Notes: generated from the letters alone by a model not told the origin. A stretch of 25,163 nucleotides of DNA from CAYLNH01 sp964384625 (GCA_964384625.1 CAYLNH010000088.1:1-25163); one strand, 5' to 3'; shown: positions 1 to 8,824, counted from the first letter of the stretch. Numbers and translations: made by a program.

Positions 1-260
1 CGTGAGGAGTGGCGGCTACAGAATAGCTTGAAACGCTGTAGATGGGCTCGGCGTAGGTTTTCCAGCCGGGGACGGAGGCCAAGCGCCGGTCCGGCCAGAC
101 GGTGCCGAATGAGCGATGCGAGCATCGTGTCCCGCCTTGGCGGAATACAATTCGTGCTTGCCTCGCTTTGCGGGGGCAGCGCCGCCGGCCGGATGCTTGG
201 ACCCGCTCCCCGAGGCCGAAAACGGGCAATCCGTGGCGGAAAGACTTCCGCCGAGCCCAT
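1..260. other. Window-edge stretch without an assignable gene
   Basis: No plus-strand frame looks like a protein. On the minus strand two overlapping frames stay open to the window edge. One starts with an ATG at 260-258, directly after the TAG stop (263-261) of the PAS-like gene, and is Arg/Pro-rich. The other, shifted by one base, reads through segments such as GLGERVQASG and PGWKTYAEPIYSV. Neither has a Shine-Dalgarno sequence, and open frames are common in DNA this GC-rich. A 17-nt word at 119-135 (CGAGCATCGTGTCCCGC) recurs at 10711-10727, next to a palindromic repeat, which favours an intergenic repeat over a gene. A truncated gene cannot be excluded. Confidence 0.3.
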
Positions 261-770
261 CTAGTACGGGTCCTGCGGCAACTCTTTCTTTTCCATCTCG
301 GTCAGGATGTCCGCCAACTCTTCATCCTCGTCATCGCCCAGCAGGCCGGCAAGCATGTCGCTGTCGCCGGTCGGCGCGGTTGCGGGTGCTGCCGGCGTCT
401 CGTCGGGAGTCAGGTCCACCGCTTCTTTCGGGAAGAATGCGAACCCCAGCAGATTGCCGTCGTCATCCCTGGTGACTTCGACGATTTCGAAGTGCTCGCA
501 GTCCAGGGCGCTCCCGGCCGGTGCGGCGGTGAGCGCCTGCCCGAGTTCCTGGGGCAGCGGCTGGCCGAACTCCAGCAGAGGCGCGCAGTCGGCGTTGAGC
601 AGGATGGCGATGCGGTCGGTCTGGTCGAGCACTACGATGCCGGTTGTGGTGGCGGCGACCACGCTCTCAAAACGCTTGAGTACGTCTTCAGTGCGCTGCA
701 GTGACGCATTCAGAATGGCCACCTGCGCCTGTAGTTGTTCCCCCCCGGCCCCGGGCAACAAACTGCTCAC
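261..770 (-). CDS. Small cytoplasmic PAS-like domain protein
   Basis: A 169-residue protein starting at GTG (770-768), with a GGAG Shine-Dalgarno 8 nt upstream and a promoter at 805-833. Residues 10-37 look like a helical or coiled-coil segment (QLQAQVAILNASLQRTEDVL). Residues 38-116 resemble a minimal PAS fold (a VVAATTTGIVVLDQTDRIAILLNA-type strand-turn pattern, then a later beta strand GNLLGFAFFP). Residues 125-169 are a Pro/Ala-rich then strongly acidic tail (GDDEDEELADILTEMEKKELP). There is no signal peptide, kinase or output domain. By analogy with PAS proteins it may be a sensor or partner module in signalling, but the fold call rests on pattern only. It appears to be transcribed alone; its TAG stop is followed directly by an in-frame ATG. 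Confidence 0.7.
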   Translation of the reverse strand: MSSLLPGAGGEQLQAQVAILNASLQRTEDVLKRFESVVAATTTGIVVLDQTDRIAILLNADCAPLLEFGQPLPQELGQALTAAPAGSALDCEHFEIVEVTRDDDGNLLGFAFFPKEAVDLTPDETPAAPATAPTGDSDMLAGLLGDDEDEELADILTEMEKKELPQDPY

Positions 771-804
771 GTCTCAGACTCCAATTGGATTGCTTCAGCA
801 GGGT

Positions 805-833
805 ACTATAGGTCAAAGTACACGGCTGATCAA
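805..833 (-). promoter_or_regulatory. Sigma-70-type promoter of the PAS-like gene
   Basis: On the minus strand TTGATC (833-828) and TATAGT (810-805) are separated by exactly 17 nt, about 35 nt upstream of the GTG start. The spacing and the start distance are ideal for a housekeeping promoter. The -35 box lies 21 nt beyond the end of the conserved GACGTGC motif of repeat element R1 (861-855). Confidence 0.55.
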
Positions 834-847
834 GAGGACGCCGCGGC

Positions 848-1081
848 GGGGGGTGCACGTCAGTTCTGTCGGTATCTCTTGTCGGCAATTGGCTTGATCA
901 TACGACCCCAGGCGGTTTATCCGCCTGGGGAATGAGTTCATTCGTGGCTGCAACGCCTCACGTCTCACCCTGTTTTTCGGGCGCTGGGAAGCCGGCTTCC
1001 CAGCGCCCGAAAAACGGGATTGTGGGGCTGTTTCCTTCCCTGATGAACTCATTAACCGGGCCGACAAGTGACCCGGGGTCT
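848..1081 (-). repeat. R element copy 1 (R1), palindrome-rich dispersed repeat
   Basis: A roughly 234-bp element whose reverse complement matches R2 and R3 (14551-14754 and 14799-15003). Reading on the minus strand it contains a GACCCCGGGTC-type palindrome (1081-1070), an 11-bp inverted repeat (AATGAGTTCAT at 931-941 with ATGAACTCATT at 1043-1053) enclosing a 44-nt perfect palindrome (arms 972-993 and 994-1015), then a 10-bp hairpin with arms CCCCAGGCGG/CCGCCTGGGG (906-915 and 921-930). It ends about 15-20 nt before the -35 box of the PAS-like gene. It encodes no credible protein. It is the fullest copy in the window, since R2 and R3 lack the left palindrome arm. Confidence 0.8.
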
Positions 1082-1321
1082 GGCGAACCGCGAACCGGCA
1101 ACAGACATCGCATACGCCTGCAAGCCCCCGCGGCAAGACAGGAAACGTATCTACCGGTAATGTGCAACGTCCGCCACCGCGCCAGCAAACACCTGCAGAA
1201 CGGACAGGCGCCCCCGCGGCTTGGCGCAATGCGTCAGTGGCGGGGTGCAGCGTCTGCCGCCGGCAGACAGGCAGCGCGCGGTGAGCCGCTTCCCGTGAGC
1301 GACGCATTGTAGCCTGGCGGC
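1082..1321. other. Intergenic stretch without recognised content
   Basis: This lies between R1 and the end of the dehydrogenase gene. It is GC-rich, with short internal inverted words such as CTGCCGCCGGCAG (1254-1266), but I see no terminator with a U-tract, no RNA gene and no plausible start codon with a ribosome binding site. Confidence 0.4.
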
Positions 1322-2437
1322 TTACTCGAAGGGGAAGGTGTACTGGGTCAGTCCGAGTTCGTCGCGCATGGTGAGCAGTTCCTGCTGAACGCTGGCGTTG
1401 ATCGGGGCGCCCTTGTCCTTGCGTTCGAGCCAGGCCAGGTGTTCTTTCTCGCCGGCCGTGTAGATGTGGTCGTGTCCCGGCGCTTTCGCCGAGCCGCGCA
1501 GTTCCCGCAGGATGTCGCCGGTCGTCTGCTTGAAGCTGTCCAATTCGATGAACGCTTCGATATTTACGGCGATGAAGAAATGCCCCAGGCGGTACGGCAC
1601 GCATTCGCCCTGCTCGCTGTAGCCCGAGAGCATCTTCAGAAAACTGCCGGCCTGCAGTGCGGCGCTGAGAATCTCGACCACGGCGGAGTAGCCGTAGCCC
1701 TTGTGGCCGCCGGTCTCTTCGCTCAGTCCGCCCAGCGGCGCCAGCGCGGCATGCCCGCTGACCAGGTCCTCGAGAATCCCCTCGCTGTCAGTGCGGACGT
1801 TGCCGTCGCGGTCGATCACACAGCCGGCCGGGGTCGGCTTGCCCTCGCGCGCGTACAATTCGATCTTACCGCGCTGGTTGATCGACGTGGCGCAGTCGAT
1901 GACGAACGGAAAGTCCTCGTCGCTGGGCATACCGAAGGCCAGCGCGTTGGTCCCCAGCATGTTTTCCACGCCGAAGGTCGGCGCCACGGACGGGCGGGCA
2001 TTGGTGCCGGTGATGCCCACCATGCCGGCGTCAGCCGCCATCAGACAGTAGTAGCCGGCAATGCCGTAGTGGGTCGAATTCCGCACGGCCACCATACCCG
2101 TGCCGTATTCGCGCGCTTTGTCGATCGCCATCTGCATGCTGCGCCGGCCGATTGCGTGGCCCATGCCGTCATGGCCGTCGATCAGCGCCGTGGTCGGGCC
2201 TTCCTTGACGATCTCGAAGTTGGTTGCCGGCTGCTGGATGCCGATCCGGATGCGGTCGTAGTAAATCGGTTTCAGCCGGTTGACGCCGTGGGAGTCGATG
2301 CCGCGTTTGTCCGCGGTGATCAGGACATTGGCGCACACGGCAGCGTCGTCGGCCGGGACGTCGAGACCGCGGAAGACGTCGGTCATGAATTGCTCCAGCA
2401 GATCGAAGTCTACCCAACAGATGGTGTCGTCCGGCAT
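1322..2437 (-). CDS. Ldh_2-family malate/L-lactate-type dehydrogenase
   Basis: A 371-residue NAD(P)-dependent oxidoreductase of the type II malate/L-lactate/sulfolactate/ureidoglycolate dehydrogenase family, which interconverts 2-hydroxy and 2-oxo acids in the cytoplasm. Family landmarks are visible: RGIDSHGVNRL (residues 45-55), STHYGIAGYY (121-130, with the expected catalytic His123), LGTNALAFGMP (161-171) and GGHKGYG (243-249). The length is normal for the family. I chose the ATG at 2437-2435 because GGGAG lies 6 nt upstream; an in-frame TTG at 2461 would add eight residues and would place that ribosome site inside the gene. The exact substrate cannot be read from sequence. The gene is divergent from the BtrH-like gene and no partner enzyme is nearby. 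Confidence 0.9.
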   Translation of the reverse strand: MPDDTICWVDFDLLEQFMTDVFRGLDVPADDAAVCANVLITADKRGIDSHGVNRLKPIYYDRIRIGIQQPATNFEIVKEGPTTALIDGHDGMGHAIGRRSMQMAIDKAREYGTGMVAVRNSTHYGIAGYYCLMAADAGMVGITGTNARPSVAPTFGVENMLGTNALAFGMPSDEDFPFVIDCATSINQRGKIELYAREGKPTPAGCVIDRDGNVRTDSEGILEDLVSGHAALAPLGGLSEETGGHKGYGYSAVVEILSAALQAGSFLKMLSGYSEQGECVPYRLGHFFIAVNIEAFIELDSFKQTTGDILRELRGSAKAPGHDHIYTAGEKEHLAWLERKDKGAPINASVQQELLTMRDELGLTQYTFPFE

Positions 2438-2656
2438 ATGGTACTCCCAGCTTTGTTGCAAAGCGCGTTATTCAGCGTTCTATTTGGTTCCTGTCTGCAG
2501 CTGCGGCGCGACTACCGTAGCGGAGCGGAGCCGCAGTGCAAGCAAGGGCGCTGCAATCCGGACTTCACCGGGCCGTGAATCCGCGAGACCGGCGGCGACG
2601 GCCCGGCGGGGCAGGGGCTTGTCGGCGACGGCGGAATACCGGTTGGAAGGAGACAA

Positions 2657-3619
2657 ATGAAGAAGCTGGAGAACCTGCGTTGGCGGCCGCGCTGGACCAG
2701 TCATCTGGCCTGTATGAAGGGTTGTGTCGACTACCTCGGCCTCGAGCTGACGGATGCCTGGCTGTTCGGCTGTACCGGGCACGCCTTCGTGATGAATATC
2801 CATCCCTTGATCTGTCCCAGCGGTCCGACCGCCTGGAACAACGCCATGCTGTTCCGGCTCGCCCCGAATCTGGGCTTCTTCATCGAAGCCGAAACCGGGC
2901 ACAGCAGCCAGGACGACTTCGCCGATATCCAGGCGAACGCCTTCCAACTGGTGAAGCGTTCGATCGACAGCAACCTGCCGTGTTACGGCTGGGAACTGGA
3001 AATCCCGGAGTACTACCTGATTCACGGGTACAACAACGAAGGCTATTTCTATCGCGGCCCGAATGTCGAACGCGAAGCCGGCCCGAAACCATGGCGCAGT
3101 CTCGGCAACAGCGAAATCGGCTGGCTCGAAGTCTTCGCCGTCCGTCCCGGCTACCCGGTTGACGCGCGGACCGCCGTCAAAGTCGCCCTGGCCTTTGTCG
3201 TTCAGCTCGAACAGAACCCCGGTGAATGGAGCTACAAGCATTATCAGATGGGGCTCGCCGCCTACGACCAGTGGATCGCCGCCCTCGAAGACGAGCGCTC
3301 CGGCGGCTTCGGCATGGCCTACAACGCCGCCGTCTGGTCCGAATGCCGCAGTTACGCCAAGGAGTTCCTGATGGAAGCCCGCGACCGGCTCGGCGCGTCC
3401 ACGGCCTTCAATCAGGCTGTGGCCCATTTCAGCGTTGTCGCCAACAAACTGGCTGCTCTTGCCAGATTGTTCCCGTTCGACAAAGACGATGTGCCGGCCA
3501 TGGAAGAGACCTTCGGCAACTCGACCCGTCGTGACGACGCCAAGGGCCTCCTGGAGACTGCCAGAGCCGCGGAACAGAAGGGCATCGTCGCGCTGCAGGA
3601 GCTCGCCGGCTCCCTCTGA
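2657..3619 (+). CDS. BtrH-like (papain-fold/DUF4872-type) protein, function unknown
   Basis: A 320-residue soluble protein with an excellent ribosome site (GGAAGGAG, 5 nt before ATG). The N-terminal part has His16, Cys19 and Cys23 (SHLACMKGCVDYLG), then LFGCTGHAF (36-44). A second half-motif ELEIPEYYLIHGYNNEGYFY (113-132) has strand-rich character. The C-terminal half is helical, with AAYDQWIAALED (201-212) and YNAAVWSECRSYAKEFLMEA (222-241). This order resembles butirosin biosynthesis protein H (BtrH_N plus DUF4872), a cysteine-dependent acyl-transfer or papain-like fold. That assignment is from memory of the family pattern and is tentative. There is no signal peptide. It converges with the giant propeller gene 60 nt downstream, and no biosynthetic genes surround it. 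Confidence 0.75.
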   Translation: MKKLENLRWRPRWTSHLACMKGCVDYLGLELTDAWLFGCTGHAFVMNIHPLICPSGPTAWNNAMLFRLAPNLGFFIEAETGHSSQDDFADIQANAFQLVKRSIDSNLPCYGWELEIPEYYLIHGYNNEGYFYRGPNVEREAGPKPWRSLGNSEIGWLEVFAVRPGYPVDARTAVKVALAFVVQLEQNPGEWSYKHYQMGLAAYDQWIAALEDERSGGFGMAYNAAVWSECRSYAKEFLMEARDRLGASTAFNQAVAHFSVVANKLAALARLFPFDKDDVPAMEETFGNSTRRDDAKGLLETARAAEQKGIVALQELAGSL

Positions 3620-3679
3620 GCATGCCGGCGGCTGCAGTCCGGCGTTATTGCGCCTGTCGCCCCCGCCCGGTCGAGCGCG

Positions 3680-6600
3680 TCATTTCTTCTTCGCGGCGAC
3701 GTAACCGATCAGCGTACCCGAGCGGTAGTCATGCGCCAGCAGAATACCGGGACCGGGGTAAAAGCGGAAATGGCGCGCGTCTGCTTTGCCGATATCCTCC
3801 TTCTTGGGGAAGGTCTCCGACAGGAACTTGCCGTCCGGCTTCATAAAGCGGACGCCGGACTTGATGAAACGGATGCGCTTGCCTTCTTTCTTGTACTCGC
3901 GGTAGTTCACCAGAACAATGCCGTCGCCGACATAGGCAAACGGGTAGGTGTAGCGGTTCGGCATCTTGCGGTCGAAGACGATCTTGCCCTTGTTCATGTC
4001 GAGGTAGACCATGTGATAGGGCGTTCGCTGGTTCAGGCGCAACTGCAAAATGTTGCCGGGCTGCGCCATGAAGTAGTTGCGGAAATAGATGTATTGGTTC
4101 TTGTGGATCCGGGGCCACTGGTACTTGTTCCCGGTGCGGCAGGAGACCTTGCCGTCGGAGAGTCGCACCAGGGCCAGGCGGTTGCCGGCGAGTTTGAGCA
4201 GGGCGTAGTTGTCGGCCACCTGGTAATGCGTGGCGATCTTCACATCCGCCGGCGTCTGCCAGACGACCTTCTTGCCGTCGCGGCGGGTCAAGCGGCCGCC
4301 TTTGAGCTGGAGCCCGGGGACTGCTTTCGGCGGGTTCATGCCGGGACGCTGATGGGTTACCCGCCAGAGGCTGGACGCCTTGCGCCGGTCCAGTTTCTTC
4401 TTGGTGAACGCGCCGGTCTGCAGGTTCAGCTCGCCGACCAGCACGTGCCGCCGATCCCGGGTGTAGCCCCAGACGACCATCTTCCCGTTGTGCATTCTGT
4501 ACTGCGCCGTCATCGGATTGCCGATGGCGTTGAGGATTTGATCCTGGCGCCACATGACGCGCCTGGCCAGACTGTCGACCACGGCGAGCGTGCCGCCGCC
4601 GGCCGACGAGAACAGCGGGGCGAAGCCGCTCAGGTCGGCGTTCTGCATGCTCGCTCCGGGCAGCGGGCAACGGAACTGCGCGGCGGTTTTGCGGGCGATC
4701 ACATCGGTCGTCTTGATGTTGTTGCCATGGAGGTTGGCGGTCAGATGCATGGCGGAGTTGTTCATCCAGGCGAAGATCTGCGTCCGGTCGACGGTTGTCT
4801 CGGCGATCTTCTTGCCGGTGCGCAGGTCCAGCCGGCCAACCAGTCCCCGGCTGCTGCCGTAGTACCAGACGCCGCCTTTGAAGTGGTTGTAGTTGATGTA
4901 CTGATTGCGGCCGCCGATCTTGGTCTTCCAGAGTTTCTTCAACGGGAATTTCAGCGGCGGCAGTTCCGGTACGTCTTTGGTCATGCGGGCCAATTGACTC
5001 CGACAGGTCTGCAGTTCGGGTGGATTCCAGCCGCGTTCCTTCTGTGTCATCTCCTTGAGGAAGCGCTGCGCGATGTCGACCTTGCCGGCGTCGATGTAAA
5101 GCTTCAGGATCGCCAGGCCGCCGCGGCGCCGGGTCGCGGCGGACTTCGATTTGTACAGCCGCTGCAGGACCGCCGCGCCGGCGCCCGGGAGGCCGGCCGC
5201 GGCATAGCGTTCGCCGGCCAGAAGGCCGGCGGTGACGCCCTCCGGCGTACCGGCAAAATCATTGGCGAAAGCCACCAGGGCCGCGGTGTCTTTGTCGGCT
5301 TTGGCGGCGTCCAGCGCCGTCTTCAGGGTTTCGGCAATCTGTTCGCGCGACGCCCGCGAGGCTTTCCCCCGGAGCGCCTGGAGGCGTGACCAGATGGCGA
5401 TCCGGCCGGCAATCTGGAGGGCGTCCTTGTCCCGCGGGTCCTGCGGCATCAACCGATCGCCGCCGCCGGCGGCGAGTGCCGCCAGGTAGACCTTGATCGC
5501 CGGGTCAACCTGTTTGCGGTCTTCCAGATACCGCCCCAGCGTCCAGGAGGTCTCCAGACGTTCCGCGTCCGTGCGGGCCAGGGCGTGGGCTTTGCGGAGA
5601 TACTTCTCGGCATCGGCCTGGCGGCTCTGGGCGTATTCGAACGCGGCGGCGACAAGATCGCCGCGGACCTGCTCTCGAACCTTCTTGCCGCGGGCGTCCC
5701 CCGGCAGTTTGGCGTAGGCGATTTCCAGATCTGCAATCGCTTCCTTGAAGCGGCTCAGGAGAAAGTACATGTGGCCGCGGCCGGCGTAGGCGAACGGGTC
5801 CTGCTTCGTCTTGATGGCGCGCGCGTATTCATCCAGCTCCCGACGGACATCGCGAATCAGATAGACGCGGTCCGGACCGGCAACAATCAGGCCGTGCCGG
5901 CTGACGTACAGATTGCCCAGCGGCAGGTTGGCCGGCGTCCGCAGTCTGACGGCGGCAGTGCGCTTGCCGGTCTCGACGTTGTGACGCCAGACATCGCGAT
6001 TGGCCGGCATCAGGATCTCGTTGCCGGCGATCACGCCGCGGCCGGTTGTGCTGCCGGTCTTCGTCATCCAAACCTTCTTCCCGGTGGTCATGTCAAACGC
6101 CGCGATCGTGCGGGCGCCGCCGAGGATAATGCGGTTATTGTGGGTGCCGATGACGTAGTTGACGGCTTTCGGCTTCGGTGTGGTCCACAGCCGTAGGCCG
6201 GTCAGCCGGTCGTAGCAGAACATGGCGGCGGCGTCGGCGGGCAGGGCGACGGCGCGGGTGGCGTCGCAGAGCACCAGGCTCTCCTTCCAGCCTTCGGGCA
6301 GCTTGATCTCGGGCTCTTCCTTCTTCTTGTTCTTGGGGTCCTCCTTCTTTGCGGCTTCCTCGAGATCGAGCTTCGGCATCATCTGCATGAAACTGTCGTA
6401 GCGCGCCAGCCAGAGCACCATGCCGTCGGTGGCGTCGACACAGGCGATGTGGCCCTGGCCGCTGCAGAGATAGAGGAAGGTGCCCTGGACGGTCAGATGA
6501 ACCGGTGTCTGCGGCGCTTCCGCCGAGGGTTGGGTGGCGGCGACCCGCGTCTGCCACAGCGGCACCCCGGTCGCGGGATTCAGCGCCACGACATTCAGTC

Positions 6601-8824
6601 CGAGGTCGTCTTCCAGCGGCACGACAATCCGGCCGGCGACCTCGACAGGCGCCGCCATGAAGCGAACGCGGTTGACGTCCCAGCGTTTGAGTTCGTGCTT
6701 CGCGGCCGTCCGGCGCTGGTGATAGCGGCCGCGGGCATCGGCCAGCCGCAGGGCGTTCATGTTGCCCGGGTTCGCGTGGGTCTCGCGTTGCGGATGCCAG
6801 CTGGTGACCCACTGGTTCTTCGGGTCGTCCCAGTCGTTGATGTACATCTGGAACCCGAGCTCGCCGCCTTCCTTCGGCGTGATGCCGAGGTTCTTCCACG
6901 GGAACAGTGCTTCGACGATGTAGCCGCCGTCGACTTTGCCGTAGCCATACTGGACCTGCAGTTGCTCGGCCGCGCCTTTGCCCCTGGCCCGGCGATGATC
7001 GAAAATATGGCTTCGCGGTTTGGGCTGTTTCGGGTCGACGCCGGTCGTGGACAACGCCTGGTACATGTTCCAGGAACCGCGGAATTGCGCGATGAAGAAC
7101 TCGACGGAGTCGCCGCGGTACAACTGCTTGGCGTCCTTGTATTCGAGGATCTTGTCGTCAAGTACTTTGACGCGGACGACCAGGCCGGCCTTGTTCCAGG
7201 CGATCGCGGCTTCCGGGTCGAGATTGCCCTGGTCCTTGCGGCCCTTGCCGCGGAGGTCGAGCTGCAGTCCGGTCTTCCCCCAGTCCGTCAGGTCGCCGTC
7301 GATCTTGATGCGTTCCAGGAACGGGACGTTGAAGTACTTCGTCTTGTCCACCACCACTTTGGCTTTGACGCCGAGCTGGCGGCCCACGCGCCAGCGGACC
7401 TTGCCGGTAGCCTGGTCGTAGGCCGTCAGGACATTGCCGATCGGCACTTCCGTGCGCTGCTGCCGGCCGTTGCGGACGACGACGGCAAACAGGCTCTGCG
7501 TATAACCGGCTTTCTCGTTGGCCTCGATGCGGTACAGGTTGCGGCCGATCACACTCATGTCGCGGTTCAGCCGCTGGGCGAAGTTCCACAGTTCCTGCGG
7601 TGTGCGTGGGACGTTGTCCTTCTGTTGCCGGCGCATCCAGCTGTAGTTGTAATAGCGCTGCTGCGTCTTCTCCGTGTGCGGCTGTCCCTGCCAGATCTGC
7701 TTGCCGGTGCGCAGATCCAGGCAGTAGGTGTGCGGGTGCGAGCCGAACCAGGCGCGGTCGCCGGCGAACACCAGCTGGTCCGTCGGCCGCCAGTTGTATT
7801 TAGTCATCTTGTTCGACATCTGCGCGGCCGTCAGATGCATGTTCTGGATGTACCGCCGGTAAAAACTCGAGGTGTGGGGGTTCTTCGGCGTCAGATCCGT
7901 TTTGTGTTGCACGGTCCACTGTACCAGCCACAGGGCGTCCTTCCGGTTGCCGCCGATCGCCGGCATCCGGCCCAGCCGCCGGCCGTCGCCGTAGGCGTTG
8001 ACCACATCGCTGGACGGCGCGGTCTGGCGGGCCTCCAGCGCTTTCAGCTCACGCTCGACCGCCCGCCAGTTCGCGGGAATCGGGTCGACCAGCCCGGCAT
8101 AGTGATCCCACGCCTGCCGCCCGCCGACGGGGTCCTGACTGCGAACACACGCCAGGGTCAGCCGCGGCAGCAACTCGGTCGGGGGAATATCCGAGTCCGG
8201 ATGGAACCGCCGGATATCGTCCAGGATACGGCGAGCCTCGGGCCAGCGTTGTTGGTCCAGGTGCAGACAGGCAAGCAGATACGCGGCGTCGTCGCCGAAG
8301 TTGCCCAGGAACTTGTTCTGGTAGATCTCCTCCAGGGCCTCGCCGTGCATGTGACGGCGGAAGTCCTGGACCAGCCGGCGGGACAGCGGGTCCACCAGCA
8401 GCCGATACGACTCCAGCGCTTCCGGCGGCATCTCGCGCAGGATGCGGATGACCAGATGCCGTGTCGGCAGGTAGTGGTCGCCGTCGGCGCTGGCCATGGA
8501 TTTGCTCCCCAGCGCCAGCGCTTCGTCCAGCAGACGGAAGACCAGTTCGTATTTGCCCTCCTGCGCGAAGCTGCGGGCCTGCATGAACAGCGTGTTCGCC
8601 TGCGAGTCCATCTGGGCGGTGGCATCGACTGCCGCCGGCACGCGCGGCTCGAATTCGACCTCGGGCTCTTTCGGTTTCTCAGGAGGTCCTTCGGGACCGG
8701 CAGCCACCGGGTCAAAGGGGGCCTGGGCAAAGACCAGACAACAGCAGAAAGCAAGTGTCGACGCAAGAATGCGCCGGCAGCCCGTCAAACGGTCAGCAGC
8801 AGAATAGGTGGCGAGCACGCGCAT
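3680..8824 (-). CDS. Giant exported PQQ-propeller / CBM9-like / TPR protein
   Basis: A 1714-residue protein with a signal peptide (about residues 1-42: basic start, then a hydrophobic run from LASTLAF to VFAQA). Order of parts: helical TPR-like region (70-270); first propeller strands (345-490, with LDLRTGKQIW and YDQATGKVRW PQQ-type blade ends); a CBM9/DOMON-like beta-sandwich (500-697, opening IDGDLTDWGK and closing near YINDWDDPKNQW); more PQQ-type blades (715-1000, ALNPATGVPLW and AFDMTTGKKVW), interrupted by a Lys/Glu linker (825-842); TPR-like helices (1010-1290); and a second propeller (1295-1714). It probably acts in the periplasm or at the surface, binding polymers or scaffolding partners. 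No catalytic motif is visible. The ATG at 8824 has only a weak GAGG beside it, so the exact start is uncertain. It is monocistronic. Confidence 0.88.
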   Translation of the reverse strand: MRVLATYSAADRLTGCRRILASTLAFCCCLVFAQAPFDPVAAGPEGPPEKPKEPEVEFEPRVPAAVDATAQMDSQANTLFMQARSFAQEGKYELVFRLLDEALALGSKSMASADGDHYLPTRHLVIRILREMPPEALESYRLLVDPLSRRLVQDFRRHMHGEALEEIYQNKFLGNFGDDAAYLLACLHLDQQRWPEARRILDDIRRFHPDSDIPPTELLPRLTLACVRSQDPVGGRQAWDHYAGLVDPIPANWRAVERELKALEARQTAPSSDVVNAYGDGRRLGRMPAIGGNRKDALWLVQWTVQHKTDLTPKNPHTSSFYRRYIQNMHLTAAQMSNKMTKYNWRPTDQLVFAGDRAWFGSHPHTYCLDLRTGKQIWQGQPHTEKTQQRYYNYSWMRRQQKDNVPRTPQELWNFAQRLNRDMSVIGRNLYRIEANEKAGYTQSLFAVVVRNGRQQRTEVPIGNVLTAYDQATGKVRWRVGRQLGVKAKVVVDKTKYFNVPFLERIKIDGDLTDWGKTGLQLDLRGKGRKDQGNLDPEAAIAWNKAGLVVRVKVLDDKILEYKDAKQLYRGDSVEFFIAQFRGSWNMYQALSTTGVDPKQPKPRSHIFDHRRARGKGAAEQLQVQYGYGKVDGGYIVEALFPWKNLGITPKEGGELGFQMYINDWDDPKNQWVTSWHPQRETHANPGNMNALRLADARGRYHQRRTAAKHELKRWDVNRVRFMAAPVEVAGRIVVPLEDDLGLNVVALNPATGVPLWQTRVAATQPSAEAPQTPVHLTVQGTFLYLCSGQGHIACVDATDGMVLWLARYDSFMQMMPKLDLEEAAKKEDPKNKKKEEPEIKLPEGWKESLVLCDATRAVALPADAAAMFCYDRLTGLRLWTTPKPKAVNYVIGTHNNRIILGGARTIAAFDMTTGKKVWMTKTGSTTGRGVIAGNEILMPANRDVWRHNVETGKRTAAVRLRTPANLPLGNLYVSRHGLIVAGPDRVYLIRDVRRELDEYARAIKTKQDPFAYAGRGHMYFLLSRFKEAIADLEIAYAKLPGDARGKKVREQVRGDLVAAAFEYAQSRQADAEKYLRKAHALARTDAERLETSWTLGRYLEDRKQVDPAIKVYLAALAAGGGDRLMPQDPRDKDALQIAGRIAIWSRLQALRGKASRASREQIAETLKTALDAAKADKDTAALVAFANDFAGTPEGVTAGLLAGERYAAAGLPGAGAAVLQRLYKSKSAATRRRGGLAILKLYIDAGKVDIAQRFLKEMTQKERGWNPPELQTCRSQLARMTKDVPELPPLKFPLKKLWKTKIGGRNQYINYNHFKGGVWYYGSSRGLVGRLDLRTGKKIAETTVDRTQIFAWMNNSAMHLTANLHGNNIKTTDVIARKTAAQFRCPLPGASMQNADLSGFAPLFSSAGGGTLAVVDSLARRVMWRQDQILNAIGNPMTAQYRMHNGKMVVWGYTRDRRHVLVGELNLQTGAFTKKKLDRRKASSLWRVTHQRPGMNPPKAVPGLQLKGGRLTRRDGKKVVWQTPADVKIATHYQVADNYALLKLAGNRLALVRLSDGKVSCRTGNKYQWPRIHKNQYIYFRNYFMAQPGNILQLRLNQRTPYHMVYLDMNKGKIVFDRKMPNRYTYPFAYVGDGIVLVNYREYKKEGKRIRFIKSGVRFMKPDGKFLSETFPKKEDIGKADARHFRFYPGPGILLAHDYRSGTLIGYVAAKKK
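6734..7327 (-). other. CBM9/DOMON-like domain within the propeller protein
   Basis: Residues 500-697 of the 1714-residue protein. The start (IDGDLTDWGK), the central DSVEFFIAQ strand, GGYIVEALFPWKNLGI and the closing GFQMYINDWDDPKNQWVTSW follow the usual CBM9-like order, a fold that in other bacteria binds sugars or haem. It separates PQQ-type blades that would otherwise be adjacent. The boundaries are approximate. Confidence 0.6.

Noticed and set aside
932..1312. Short ORFs across R1, R2 and R3 with similar translations in several copies
   Set aside because: The similarity follows from DNA repeats read in matching frames. The conserved features are palindromes rather than codons, and frames differ between copies.
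2438..2461. TTG start for the malate/lactate-type dehydrogenase
   Set aside because: It has no ribosome site, whereas the ATG at 2437 has GGGAG at a 6-nt spacing.
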